Shown here piece after piece: positions 17,276 through 24,575 of a stretch of DNA of 45,219 nt. The first letter of the stretch is position 1. The number at the start of each line of letters is the position of its first letter. Position numbers and translations under genes: made by a program. Origin of the DNA: SYOC01 sp035575235 (GTDB lineage Bacteria; Desulfobacterota; Binatia; Bin18); the NCBI GenBank assembly GCA_035575235.1, contig DATLYA010000371.1:1-45219 (forward strand), in the 5' to 3' direction. The notes beneath the pieces were generated by a model. The model was not told the origin of the DNA and ran no database searches. It was given only the letters and a program-made list of their open reading frames with translations.

Positions 17276-17917
17276 TTACGTCTTTACTGACAGCCGCAGA
17301 TCCACGGTCGTAAAACGGCCAGCCCGGAGCTCAGCGACCAGCTCACTCTCGGAACGAATCGCGCGCGCAAACCGGGTGGCGCACCGGCCAACTCCAGCCG
17401 CCGCGTGGACATCCCCGCCAGCAGTGCCCTTGAGGCCATAGGCGTGAGCAATTGCCGCAGCGAGGGCATTGGCCGCATCGGATTCTCCACCGTTCAAGAC
17501 CTCCAGGGCGTCAAAAAACGCGAGGCGCTCCTCCCCTCCAGGCAGCAGGGAGCCGTCCGCGCGCGCGGTGAAGTCGCCGTCTCGCAGAGGATGGGGCTTG
17601 ACTAAGAACGCCCCCTGGTCATCGGCTATCTTACGCAAGCGATGGACACTCCATTCCATGCCGTAAATATCTCTCCACCTGGATAAACCGTAGACGAGCA
17701 CATGACCTTGCGTGGTGGACACTTCAATCCCACGGAGCAGGAGAAAGCCGGTGGCGTCGGTCACACGGGCCAGGTCATCGACGGACCACATGGCATCGTG
17801 CTCGGTAAGACATAGACCATCCAGCCCGGCGGCGCGACTTCGGGCCACCAGTTCAGGCAGGCTGAGGTGACTACACAAGGAGAGCGGCTGCGTATGTGTA
17901 TGGAGATCGATCAACAT
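17276..17917 (-). CDS. PHP-domain metal-dependent phosphoesterase
   Basis: 213 residues from ATG 17917 (MLIDLHTHTQPLSLCSH); a GGGGAGGG box lies very close to this ATG, so a start further upstream (the frame is open to 17998) cannot be excluded. PHP signature: LIDLHTHT (first metal motif), DGLCLTEHDAMW (second), LLRGIEVSTTQGHVLVYG (third), KPHPLRD (fourth) and AGGDVHAAAGVG (last). These proteins bind two or three metals and hydrolyse phosphoesters or related bonds. Last gene of the amidohydrolase-LLM block, 139 bp after its neighbour. Confidence 0.82.
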   Translation of the reverse strand: MLIDLHTHTQPLSLCSHLSLPELVARSRAAGLDGLCLTEHDAMWSVDDLARVTDATGFLLLRGIEVSTTQGHVLVYGLSRWRDIYGMEWSVHRLRKIADDQGAFLVKPHPLRDGDFTARADGSLLPGGEERLAFFDALEVLNGGESDAANALAAAIAHAYGLKGTAGGDVHAAAGVGRCATRFARAIRSESELVAELRAGRFTTVDLRLSVKT

Positions 17918-18055
17918 CCCTCCCCTCTGCTCGTCAGAAAAATCAGTTCCCTTCGCAATCGCATGAGGCATGCCCACAAGTTCTTTTGCGACTCTCAACG
18001 CGGCATTCGTCTTGCTCCCTCATGAGCGCAGCGGAATTAATCCGCCCCCTACTCG

Positions 18056-19168
18056 TTAGTCGATCTGATACAGTCGGGCGGCGTTGTCGGCCACGATCTT
18101 CTGTGTTTCCGCCGGCGTAAGGCGCTTGAACGCCGGGCCTTCGATATACTCCCGCGAATGCGGCCAGGGAGAATCGGTGTGGGGATAATCCGAAGACCAC
18201 ATCATGCGCTCGGCGCCGTACGCATCCACCAAGTCTCTGCCGACTGTCTCAAACTGAAAAGTGGCGTACACTTGCCGTTTGACGTACTCGCTGGGCAGCA
18301 GGGGCAGCGTCAGGCCCTGAAAATGTCGAAAACGATCATAGGCATGATCAATCCGATACATGAAGTGCGGAATCCATGAGACGTCATTCTCCGCGGAGAT
18401 GAGCATAAGATTGGGGAAACGCTCCAGCACCCCGCCAAAGATCATGATCGCGAGTTGCTTCTGAATGCCATGCGGCACGGAGAGATAATTGGTCAAGAAA
18501 CGCCGCCGTCCACCCGCGCCAACGCCGCCGCCGCGTCGTTCCGTAAGGATGTGAAGCGACAGCGGCATATGGAGGTCCTGCGCCGCCGCCCAAAAGGGAT
18601 CATAATCGGGATCGGTGTAGGGCTTCTCTTCCGGCGGCGACGCCCAAATCATCGCCCCGCGCAGTCCCATGTTCGCGCACCGCTTGAGCTCCTCGACCCC
18701 TGCGGGAATATCGGCAAGGTCGATCAACCCAAGACCAACAAGCCGTTTGGGATTGTAGCGGCAATAATCGGCGACGAAGTCATTGTAGACGCGGAAACAG
18801 GCCGAGCGCAGCCCGACGTCTTCCAACCCGTACAGAAACATCCCAAGAGAGGTGTACAGCACTTCCGCGCTCACCCCATCTTGATCCTGTTCTTTGAGGC
18901 GTTCAGCGGGGTCCCATACGCTCTTGGGCGCGGCCTCATATCCTTTCTTGAAATGCTCCGGCAAATCTTCGGCTTTCTTGCCGGAGCCAAAGATGCCGCC
19001 GACTGGAAAGGGCTTGAGCCCTTCGCAGACAAAGTAGGCCCCCCGTTTCCCTTCGTAGGACTCAATCACCTGAGGAGCGTGGTCACGGTATTTCTGATCC
19101 AGCCGTGTCGTCCACAAATCGGGCGGTTCGGTCATGTGTGAATCAGCAGAAATGATGCGATAGCTCAT
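18056..19168 (-). CDS. ACMSD-type amidohydrolase (amidohydrolase 2 family)
   Basis: 370 residues from ATG 19168, with a strong AAGGAGG 8 bp upstream. Family signature at the N-terminus: ISADSHMTEPPDLWTTRL. Then LVGLGLIDLADIPAGVEELKR, GAMIWASPPEEKPYTDPDYDPFWAAAQ, metal His in PLSLHILTE, and MMWSSDYPHTDSPWPHS, the metal-binding Asp region. Members decarboxylate or hydrolyse small acids and ring-cleavage products (for example aminocarboxymuconate-semialdehyde decarboxylase, 2-pyrone-4,6-dicarboxylate-like enzymes). Third gene of the minus-strand block. It is a paralogue of the amidohydrolase at 20495-21679. Exact substrate unknown. Confidence 0.88.
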   Translation of the reverse strand: MSYRIISADSHMTEPPDLWTTRLDQKYRDHAPQVIESYEGKRGAYFVCEGLKPFPVGGIFGSGKKAEDLPEHFKKGYEAAPKSVWDPAERLKEQDQDGVSAEVLYTSLGMFLYGLEDVGLRSACFRVYNDFVADYCRYNPKRLVGLGLIDLADIPAGVEELKRCANMGLRGAMIWASPPEEKPYTDPDYDPFWAAAQDLHMPLSLHILTERRGGGVGAGGRRRFLTNYLSVPHGIQKQLAIMIFGGVLERFPNLMLISAENDVSWIPHFMYRIDHAYDRFRHFQGLTLPLLPSEYVKRQVYATFQFETVGRDLVDAYGAERMMWSSDYPHTDSPWPHSREYIEGPAFKRLTPAETQKIVADNAARLYQID

Positions 19169-19262
19169 ATATGTTTCCTCCTTGACGTCGTCAATATGTC
19201 GTACGCCAACCTCGTTGCTTTGGCAGGAAGAAATACACGCCCCTCTTTTTCCGTGAGGCGTT

Positions 19263-20483
19263 TCAGCGAAACTCCGGCAGCACTTTGGTCGCAAACAGTT
19301 CCAGGTTGCGCAGCGTCAGCTCTTTGGGCATGATCCCTTGATCTCCTAGCCATATGAGATACTCAGGCTGCGTCTTTTCCACGATGGTCGCCAGCTTCCT
19401 TTTCACCTGATCCGGCGTGCCGACCAGAGCGTAGTCAGCCTTCGCCATCCGCTCGGCCGCCCTCTCTCCCGGCTTAGGGATAGGGCCTTGCTCGCCGGCG
19501 AAACGAAACGCCTCCCAAAAACCAAAGTGCGAGAAGGTGTTTTCCCAAATCCAGCCAGTATAGCGCTCGGCATGCGCCAGTCCTTCCTCATAGGAATCGG
19601 CCAGCCAGATGCCGCGCACCACGCCGACGCTCTCGCCAAGCTGGAGATTCCGGCTCGCCTTGTTCGCTTCATCTTTATAGGCATGGACAAGCTGGGCGAG
19701 ATGGTCGACAGGACCAGTGAGAATGGTGGGAACAATTTTCTCTTGCGCGCACCAGCGGATCGTTGCCTCACTGACGGAGAAGGCCTGAAACACCGGCGGA
19801 TGCGGTTGCTGATAGGGCTTTGGCACGACACAAATTTTACGAATCTCCCCATTGGCGCCGATCTCTCCAGGAGCGCCGTACTTTCGCGTCCACTCCGTGG
19901 GGGGCCAGCGCTTGATGCCTTCCTCATACGGAAACGGCACTTCGTAATACTCGCCCTTGTAGGAGATGGCGTCCTGCGTCCACGCCAGCTTCATGATGCG
20001 ATAGACTTCCTCAAACACCTTGCGATTGTTCTGATCGATGTAAGACCCATCCATCGGCGCCGCCGGCGCATGGTATTTCTGCCCCAGGACATTGACCCAG
20101 CGGTCTTGGTAGCCGCGGGCTAACCCCACGAAGAAGCGTCCCTTAAGCATGTGATCGATCATGGCGGTCTCCTCCGCCAGCCGCAGCGGGTCCCACGAGG
20201 GCAAGACATAGCCAATAGAGCCGAAGCGAATCTGCTTGGTGCCCTCAGCCATGTACAGATTCAACAACCCAGGGTTCGTCGAGAGCTCCGCTCCCTCCGA
20301 ATGGAAATGGTGCTCGGTGTGGGCGATGCCCCAGAACCCAAGTTCGTCCGCCGCTTTGGCTAACTCCTTGAGTTCCGCTAGCATTTCCTGATACGCTGCA
20401 TTATTGCGCCCGATGGGAGGGGGGGTCCGTTCAATCTTCTCGCGCGCGCCAATAGTCGGCAACCAAAACAGAATGACTTTCAT
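19263..20483 (-). CDS. LLM-class flavin-dependent monooxygenase
   Basis: 406 residues from ATG 20483 with GGAGGG upstream. Begins MKVILFWLPTIGAREKIER; luciferase-family motifs are AADELGFWGIAHTEHHFHSEG, GSIGYVLPSWDPLRLAEETAMIDHMLKGRFFVGLARGYQ, VPKPYQQPHPPVFQAFS and ALVGTPDQVKRKL. FMNH2- and O2-dependent. It sits 11 bp after one amidohydrolase and 94 bp before another, so the three are probably one transcription unit: an oxygenase flanked by two hydrolase/decarboxylase paralogues. Confidence 0.9.
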   Translation of the reverse strand: MKVILFWLPTIGAREKIERTPPPIGRNNAAYQEMLAELKELAKAADELGFWGIAHTEHHFHSEGAELSTNPGLLNLYMAEGTKQIRFGSIGYVLPSWDPLRLAEETAMIDHMLKGRFFVGLARGYQDRWVNVLGQKYHAPAAPMDGSYIDQNNRKVFEEVYRIMKLAWTQDAISYKGEYYEVPFPYEEGIKRWPPTEWTRKYGAPGEIGANGEIRKICVVPKPYQQPHPPVFQAFSVSEATIRWCAQEKIVPTILTGPVDHLAQLVHAYKDEANKASRNLQLGESVGVVRGIWLADSYEEGLAHAERYTGWIWENTFSHFGFWEAFRFAGEQGPIPKPGERAAERMAKADYALVGTPDQVKRKLATIVEKTQPEYLIWLGDQGIMPKELTLRNLELFATKVLPEFR

Positions 20484-20494
20484 ACTGGCCCTCC

Positions 20495-21679
20495 TTAATG
20501 CGCCTGCCCTCGCTGCGGAGCGATTTTGTAGAGGCGAGCGCAACTGTCGCCTAATAGATTGCGCCGCGCAGGCTCTGACAGCGGCGCCACCAGGGTGGCG
20601 AGCATGTTCATGTAGTCCGCTGGATGATCGAAGTGCGGGAAATCACTGGCCCAGAAGAAACGATCATTGCCGACATAGTCGACGATCAGAGCGAGGGCTT
20701 TCTCATCCGGATCGCCGGAGACCCAGCAGTGTTTCTTGAAATAGTCGCTCGGTTTTCCCTTCAAGCCCATAGTTTTGCCGAGCGCGGTGTCGTATGTGGT
20801 GTCCATCCGATCTAGCGTGGCCCCTACCCAGCCCGCGCTTGACTCCAGGAGGACGACTTTTATGCCCGGGAACCGATCAAACAGACCGTATTGGAAGAGC
20901 ACAAGCAGAGCTTGTTGCGGTCCCTGCCCGCCGAGCACGTTATGATACCAATCGGCGCCTTTCATATCCTTGAACCGCTGATACACGCGTTTCGCAGGAG
21001 GTTCGGCCATGGGATGGATGCTGATCGGCACGTCCAGCTCTTGCGCCTTCGCCCAGAAGGGATCGTAATCGGGATGAGCATGAGCCTTATTGGTAATGGT
21101 AAACGGCGCGACAAACGCGCCTTTGCAGCCCGCCTTCACCGCCCGCTCCAACTCGTTTGCCGCCTCCTGACCATCGGGTAACGAAATGTGCGCGATCGGC
21201 ACGAGGCGATCATGTGAGTCCGCGCAGAAATCAACCACCCAACGGTTGTAGGCGCGACAATACGCCATCGATAATTCCGGATCGTCAACTTCGCACTCCC
21301 ATGTCAAGCCAATGCTGGGGTAAATCAACGCTGCGGCAATGTTTTCATGATCAAGCAATTGCAAGCGCTCTTGCGGGTCCATTGAACCGAACGGCGCCGA
21401 CTCCACATATGTGCCCTGGGCGGCGGTCGCCAATTCGCCGGCGCTACGGCCCATGCCGCCAAGAAACGTGAGGGCTTTAATGTTAAAAAATTTCGAGGGC
21501 CGTCCGTTGACTTCTAAATACTCCCGGCCATCACTTCCTCTGCGGATCCGCAACGCGCGATCACGAAACTTGGGGTCGATGTACTTCTCCCATACATCGG
21601 GCGGCTCCAGAATGTGGCCGTCAGCGTCGATAATATTGGTGTACGCAGCCAGCTTCGGAGATGGATTGGCCATCGGCAT
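20495..21679 (-). CDS. ACMSD-type amidohydrolase (amidohydrolase 2 family)
   Basis: 394 residues from ATG 21679, with AAGAGGA upstream (ATG 21673 also possible). IIDADGHILEPPDVWEKYIDPKF is the family start; LVPIAHISLPDGQEAANELERA, HPDYDPFWAKAQELDVPISIHP and FFWASDFPHFDHPADYMN carry the later metal and catalytic residues. Cytoplasmic metal-dependent decarboxylase or hydrolase. Leads the minus-strand block that runs on into an LLM, a second amidohydrolase and a PHP protein. Preceded by a clear sigma-54 promoter and two activator dyads. Substrate unknown. Confidence 0.88.
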   Translation of the reverse strand: MPMANPSPKLAAYTNIIDADGHILEPPDVWEKYIDPKFRDRALRIRRGSDGREYLEVNGRPSKFFNIKALTFLGGMGRSAGELATAAQGTYVESAPFGSMDPQERLQLLDHENIAAALIYPSIGLTWECEVDDPELSMAYCRAYNRWVVDFCADSHDRLVPIAHISLPDGQEAANELERAVKAGCKGAFVAPFTITNKAHAHPDYDPFWAKAQELDVPISIHPMAEPPAKRVYQRFKDMKGADWYHNVLGGQGPQQALLVLFQYGLFDRFPGIKVVLLESSAGWVGATLDRMDTTYDTALGKTMGLKGKPSDYFKKHCWVSGDPDEKALALIVDYVGNDRFFWASDFPHFDHPADYMNMLATLVAPLSEPARRNLLGDSCARLYKIAPQRGQAH

Positions 21680-21721
21680 GTTCCTCTTTTCTCTTGAAGC
21701 GATCTTGTCTGCGCACGGAGC

Positions 21722-21737
21722 AGCGAGAACCATGCCA
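21722..21737 (-). promoter_or_regulatory. Sigma-54 (-24/-12) promoter for amidohydrolase-LLM operon
   Basis: Minus strand TGGCATGGTTCTCGCT: GG and GC 10 bp apart, 14 of 16 positions agreeing with the sigma-54 consensus. Predicted start near 21711, leader of about 32 nt. The same 16 bp occur unchanged upstream of the diheme cytochrome gene (28007-28022). Confidence 0.75.
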
Positions 21738-21789
21738 GCTCGGAGAGAAGAGAAGGAGAGGAGGATTTTTAGCCCAAGTGTAGGAATGG

Positions 21790-21839
21790 TGCGACGAAAG
21801 GAAACAAAAGCAAAAGAGAAATTGTCGCCAAAGGAAACA
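21790..21839 (-). promoter_or_regulatory. Tandem activator-site pair for amidohydrolase-LLM operon
   Basis: Plus-strand TGCGACGAAAGGAAACA (21790-21806) and TGTCGCCAAAGGAAACA (21823-21839). The second is the best copy of the window-wide dyad. Centres are 33 bp apart and 63 and 96 bp from the -24 GG. Confidence 0.7.
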
Positions 21840-22023
21840 CTAATGCCCAAAGCGCTATTGTCAGGAAAACCTCCGTCTCTCTCGAAAGGTTGGAGAGATG
21901 CGCGAACGCGCGCGCTGATCGCACCGAAGGGGCCGGAGTCGGCTTTGGGGTGGCGCCGCCCCGCCCCTGGGTTCAGTCTTCCAATAGTGTTCGGTACTGG
22001 TTCTGCCCGTGCGCTGCCGGGTC

Positions 22024-22132
22024 CTCTCTCCCGCGAGGGGGAGAGAGCCAGAGAGAGGGAAAGGCGGCGGCAGCCGCCTGCGAGCCTGGTTCACCAGGCT
22101 TCATGATGCGAGCGCGACGATTGATCGTCGCG
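22024..22132. repeat. Cluster of palindromic repeat hairpins
   Basis: Four consecutive hairpins in a gene-free stretch between the amidohydrolase promoter region and the cytochrome gene: CTCTCTCCC/GGGGGAGAGAG (22024-22047), GGCGGC-GGCA-GCCGCC (22063-22078), AGCCTGGT-TC-ACCAGGCT (22083-22100) and CGCGACGAT-TG-ATCGTCGCG (22113-22132, 9-bp perfect stem). The middle two recur in similar order at 33863-33900. They may act as transcription ends for the oxidase operon, which stops at 22200, but no T-tract is present. Confidence 0.6.
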
Positions 22133-22199
22133 TGAAGGCGGGTTATGGCGTTTCGCCGGCATGCTCTTGTCAAACCCTCACCTGGCGCCATACAGGGCC

Positions 22200-22640
22200 T
22201 TACTTCTTGGCGGGCGCGCCGGCGGTAGACTGCGCCGCAGGTTTACTCGCATCACTGCCCCCGTGATACGGCGGAACCGCAAGCGAGCGCACGTAGGCGA
22301 TCACGCTCCAAATCTCCGGATCTTTGAGTTGCGAGCCCCACGCGGGCATAAACTGTGCTTTGCCGACGCTCGCCCCGCCTTCTTTGACAATCTTAAATAA
22401 ATACTCATCAGTCAGCGTGTTCATGTATTGCCCATTGGTATGATTCTGCGGCTTGACCGGCAGCGCGGCGGCGGCAGGTCCATCGCCCTTCCCTGTCGTC
22501 CCGTGACAGGTGGCGCAAATCTTCTCATATGTCGCCTTCCCAGCTGCAGGATCGCCTTGCGCGGCCACGGCGCCCGATGCAACCGTTCCGCTCAAAAGCA
22601 AACTCATCGCCACACTGCTCACCCAATATGACCGTCTCAT
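22200..22640 (-). CDS. Exported monoheme cytochrome c
   Basis: 146 residues. Signal peptide MRRSYWVSSVAMSLLLSGTVASGAVAAQ, then one heme site CATCHG (about residue 42) in GKATYEKICATCHGTTGKGDG, with a candidate axial Met in KAQFMPAWGSQL. Small class-I cytochrome with an Ala/Lys-rich tail. Last gene of the cytochrome oxidase operon, 29 bp after the small membrane protein gene; probably the periplasmic electron donor to the oxidase or a detached version of the fused cytochrome c domain that caa3 subunit II carries elsewhere. Confidence 0.9.
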   Translation of the reverse strand: MRRSYWVSSVAMSLLLSGTVASGAVAAQGDPAAGKATYEKICATCHGTTGKGDGPAAAALPVKPQNHTNGQYMNTLTDEYLFKIVKEGGASVGKAQFMPAWGSQLKDPEIWSVIAYVRSLAVPPYHGGSDASKPAAQSTAGAPAKK

Positions 22641-22669
22641 GGAACCTCCTGGTAAAAACCGTATCTCTT

Positions 22670-22963
22670 TTACACCACTTCTCGCGCCCGGTCCCTTCTC
22701 TCCGCCGCAACGGATCTGCGTTCATAGCTTTGCATTTGTCTCTGCAGCCACCACGCGAAACCACCGACCAAAACGAAAGGCAATATGGAAAGCATCACCC
22801 CGGTGCCGAGATAGGCCATCAGAGTTTCTCTCTTCGCTACAAAGCACACAGCACACGCCCCTGCGTTCTCCGGCATAAAGATGTACACAAGAGAAACGAG
22901 GAAGTAATTTATAATCAGGAGAGCGCTGAGAGCTTCCTTTACAATATGTGTATGCGTCGCCAT
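22670..22963 (-). CDS. Small two-helix membrane protein of oxidase operon
   Basis: 97 residues from ATG 22963, with AAGGGAAGAG upstream. Two hydrophobic segments (about 13-32, LLIINYFLVSLVYIFM; and about 50-72, LGTGVMLSILPFVLVGGFAWWL) and a basic C-terminal tail with QRQMQSYERR. A CAVC pair lies between the helices. I do not recognise a named family. The operon position between subunit III and a cytochrome c suggests an accessory subunit or assembly protein. Confidence 0.7.
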   Translation of the reverse strand: MATHTHIVKEALSALLIINYFLVSLVYIFMPENAGACAVCFVAKRETLMAYLGTGVMLSILPFVLVGGFAWWLQRQMQSYERRSVAAERRDRAREVV

Positions 22964-22992
22964 TGTTCTCTTCCCTTACGAGGAGCCCTCGC

Positions 22993-23583
22993 TCATGTGA
23001 GATACACCAGAACATACAGCACCGGCCACAGCATCACCACAAAATACCAAAATATCTGTGTGGCTGAGAATACAGTTCTCGTGAGCTCATGTCGCGCGAG
23101 CTGCAGATGACAGTACCCAAGCGCCAACAGCGCCGCTACGGCGTGCAACGCGTGCGCGCCGACAATCAAATAGAAGAAGGCCCCGTAGGGGCTTGATGTC
23201 ATCGTGAGGCCAAAACCGATAAGCCGCACCCACTCATATCCCTGAAACACCACAAAGAAGGCGCCCAAGCTCATCGCGAGACTCAGCAGCCCTTGCGTTC
23301 GCTCCAGGTCGCGTGCTCCGGCTAACGTCCGCTCGGCTTTGCCCAATGCGATTCCGCTCGCGAATAAAACTAGCGTATTGAACGCTGTTGTCTCGATCGG
23401 CAGGCGGGGCTGCCCCGGCGGCGGCCACACTGCGCCGGATTTCACAACGAGAAACGCACTGATGAGACCGGCGAAAAACATGATCTCCGTCACGATAAAG
23501 ATGAGCATTCCCGCGACGCTGTTCTGCACAGCGGCGTGTGGGCGATACCGCGGCGGCTCCAGTTTCATGGCTGTGGCGCTCAT
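22993..23583 (-). CDS. Heme-copper oxidase subunit III, second copy
   Basis: 196 residues from ATG 23583; an upstream TTG (23646) would overlap the subunit IV gene, and no strong Shine-Dalgarno decides. Five hydrophobic helices. GMLIFIVTEIMFFAGLISAFLVVKSGAVWPP, FNTLVLFASGIAL and GAHALHAVAALLALGYCHLQL are subunit III signatures, with the TE of helix II and the GxHxLH motif. It differs clearly from the other subunit III at 23973-24563, so the operon has two. Possibly both are used in one enzyme as halves with divergent roles. Integral membrane. Confidence 0.85.
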   Translation of the reverse strand: MSATAMKLEPPRYRPHAAVQNSVAGMLIFIVTEIMFFAGLISAFLVVKSGAVWPPPGQPRLPIETTAFNTLVLFASGIALGKAERTLAGARDLERTQGLLSLAMSLGAFFVVFQGYEWVRLIGFGLTMTSSPYGAFFYLIVGAHALHAVAALLALGYCHLQLARHELTRTVFSATQIFWYFVVMLWPVLYVLVYLT

Positions 23584-23605
23584 ACACGACTGTTTGCGCG
23601 TGCGT

Positions 23606-23941
23606 TCATTCGTGAGGGAGAGGCGCGTGAGGCGGTGGAGCAACAACCTGCGTCCAGTTCCGGCCGCTTTGTTTCATCACATCCGGCGCCACGCCGGCGA
23701 AAAGCACGCCCATGAACGCCAGCATAATGAGCAACAGAAACCAGATATATCGTTTCTCAATGCTGAGATGCATGAAATAGCCGGCGACCATGGTGGCTTT
23801 GACGATGGCGATGCCAAAGGCCGTGATTAACGTCAGGAGCGGCAGTCCCAAGGTCGGACCAAGCACGCTGACGCCGGCCAGGACGACAAGGGTCAGGTAA
23901 ATTTTAAAGTAGTTTGGGTGAGTGATCGTATGAGCGGCCAT
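23606..23941 (-). CDS. Cytochrome c oxidase subunit IV (prokaryotic type)
   Basis: 111 residues, three hydrophobic helices (about 14-33, 38-60, 66-86): YFKIYLTLVVLAGVSVLG, FGIAIVKATMVAGYFMHL and YIWFLLLIMLAFMGVLF. The KATMVAGYFMHL segment is typical of the COX4/CtaF-like small subunit. It lies between the two subunit III genes and supports assembly of the oxidase in the inner membrane. Start ATG 23941 follows GGGATGAGAACCA. Confidence 0.88.
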   Translation of the reverse strand: MAAHTITHPNYFKIYLTLVVLAGVSVLGPTLGLPLLTLITAFGIAIVKATMVAGYFMHLSIEKRYIWFLLLIMLAFMGVLFAGVAPDVMKQSGRNWTQVVAPPPHAPLPHE

Positions 23942-23972
23942 TGGTTCTCATCCCTTCAGAAGACGCGCTGAG

Positions 23973-24563
23973 TTATCTGGCGATATAGAAAAGCGGAAAC
24001 AAAAAGATCCACACCGCATCTACAAAGTGCCAGTAAATGCCGATCAACTCCACGCGGTGCAGATTCCGCCCTTTAGCGGCGCCCACGGCGACGATGCTTA
24101 AAATTATCATGCCGACGAGGACGTGCAGTCCGTGCAGCCCAGTCGCCGTATAATAGTACGACCAAAACACATCGCGGTGGAGGGTGAAGCCATGCGAGAT
24201 TTCCGTGGTGTACTCATAGGCTTTCACCAGTAAGAAGACCGCGCCGCCGCCGACGGTCATCCAGAGATAGCGCGCGGCCCCCGGTCCATCCTCACTTTCC
24301 GCCGCCTGATGGCCGAGCACGGCGCACAAGCTCGAGGTTAACAAGACAAAAGTGTTGAAAGCGCCGGCGAACGTGTTCGTATGAGCCGCCTCTTCAGCCC
24401 AGTGAGCGTTATGCAGCCGCAGCATGATATAACTTGTCAACAGACCGCCAAAAATCACAATCTCCGACGCCAGCACCCACCAGAGAGCGAGTCGTCCCGT
24501 AGGAATGCCCGTTGCGCTGCGCGTCGTCGCTAAAGGAGCATGAGTCGTCAGTGCCTTTGCCAT
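23973..24563 (-). CDS. Heme-copper oxidase subunit III
   Basis: 196 residues. Membrane helices with LWWVLASEIVIFGGLLTSYIMLR, NTFVLLTSSLCAVLG, AVFLLVKAYEYTTEISHG and TGLHGLHVLVGMIILS; the SE of helix I-II, KAYEY and GLHGLH are characteristic of subunit III. The gene lies 12 bp after subunit I and before subunit IV. Integral membrane protein supporting the proton-entry side of subunit I. Confidence 0.93.
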   Translation of the reverse strand: MAKALTTHAPLATTRSATGIPTGRLALWWVLASEIVIFGGLLTSYIMLRLHNAHWAEEAAHTNTFAGAFNTFVLLTSSLCAVLGHQAAESEDGPGAARYLWMTVGGGAVFLLVKAYEYTTEISHGFTLHRDVFWSYYYTATGLHGLHVLVGMIILSIVAVGAAKGRNLHRVELIGIYWHFVDAVWIFLFPLFYIAR

Positions 24564-24575
24564 AGCGTTCGTTCC

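Noticed and set aside
17961..17974. GG-N10-GC arrangement upstream of the PHP gene (minus strand)
   Set aside because: Only the minimal bases agree with sigma-54, no dyad lies upstream, and an alternative PHP start would place it inside the gene.
21411..22106. Long plus-strand ORF opposite the amidohydrolase start region
   Set aside because: Arg/Pro/Ser-rich translation typical of an antisense frame in GC-rich DNA; the real gene, promoter and activator sites are on the minus strand.
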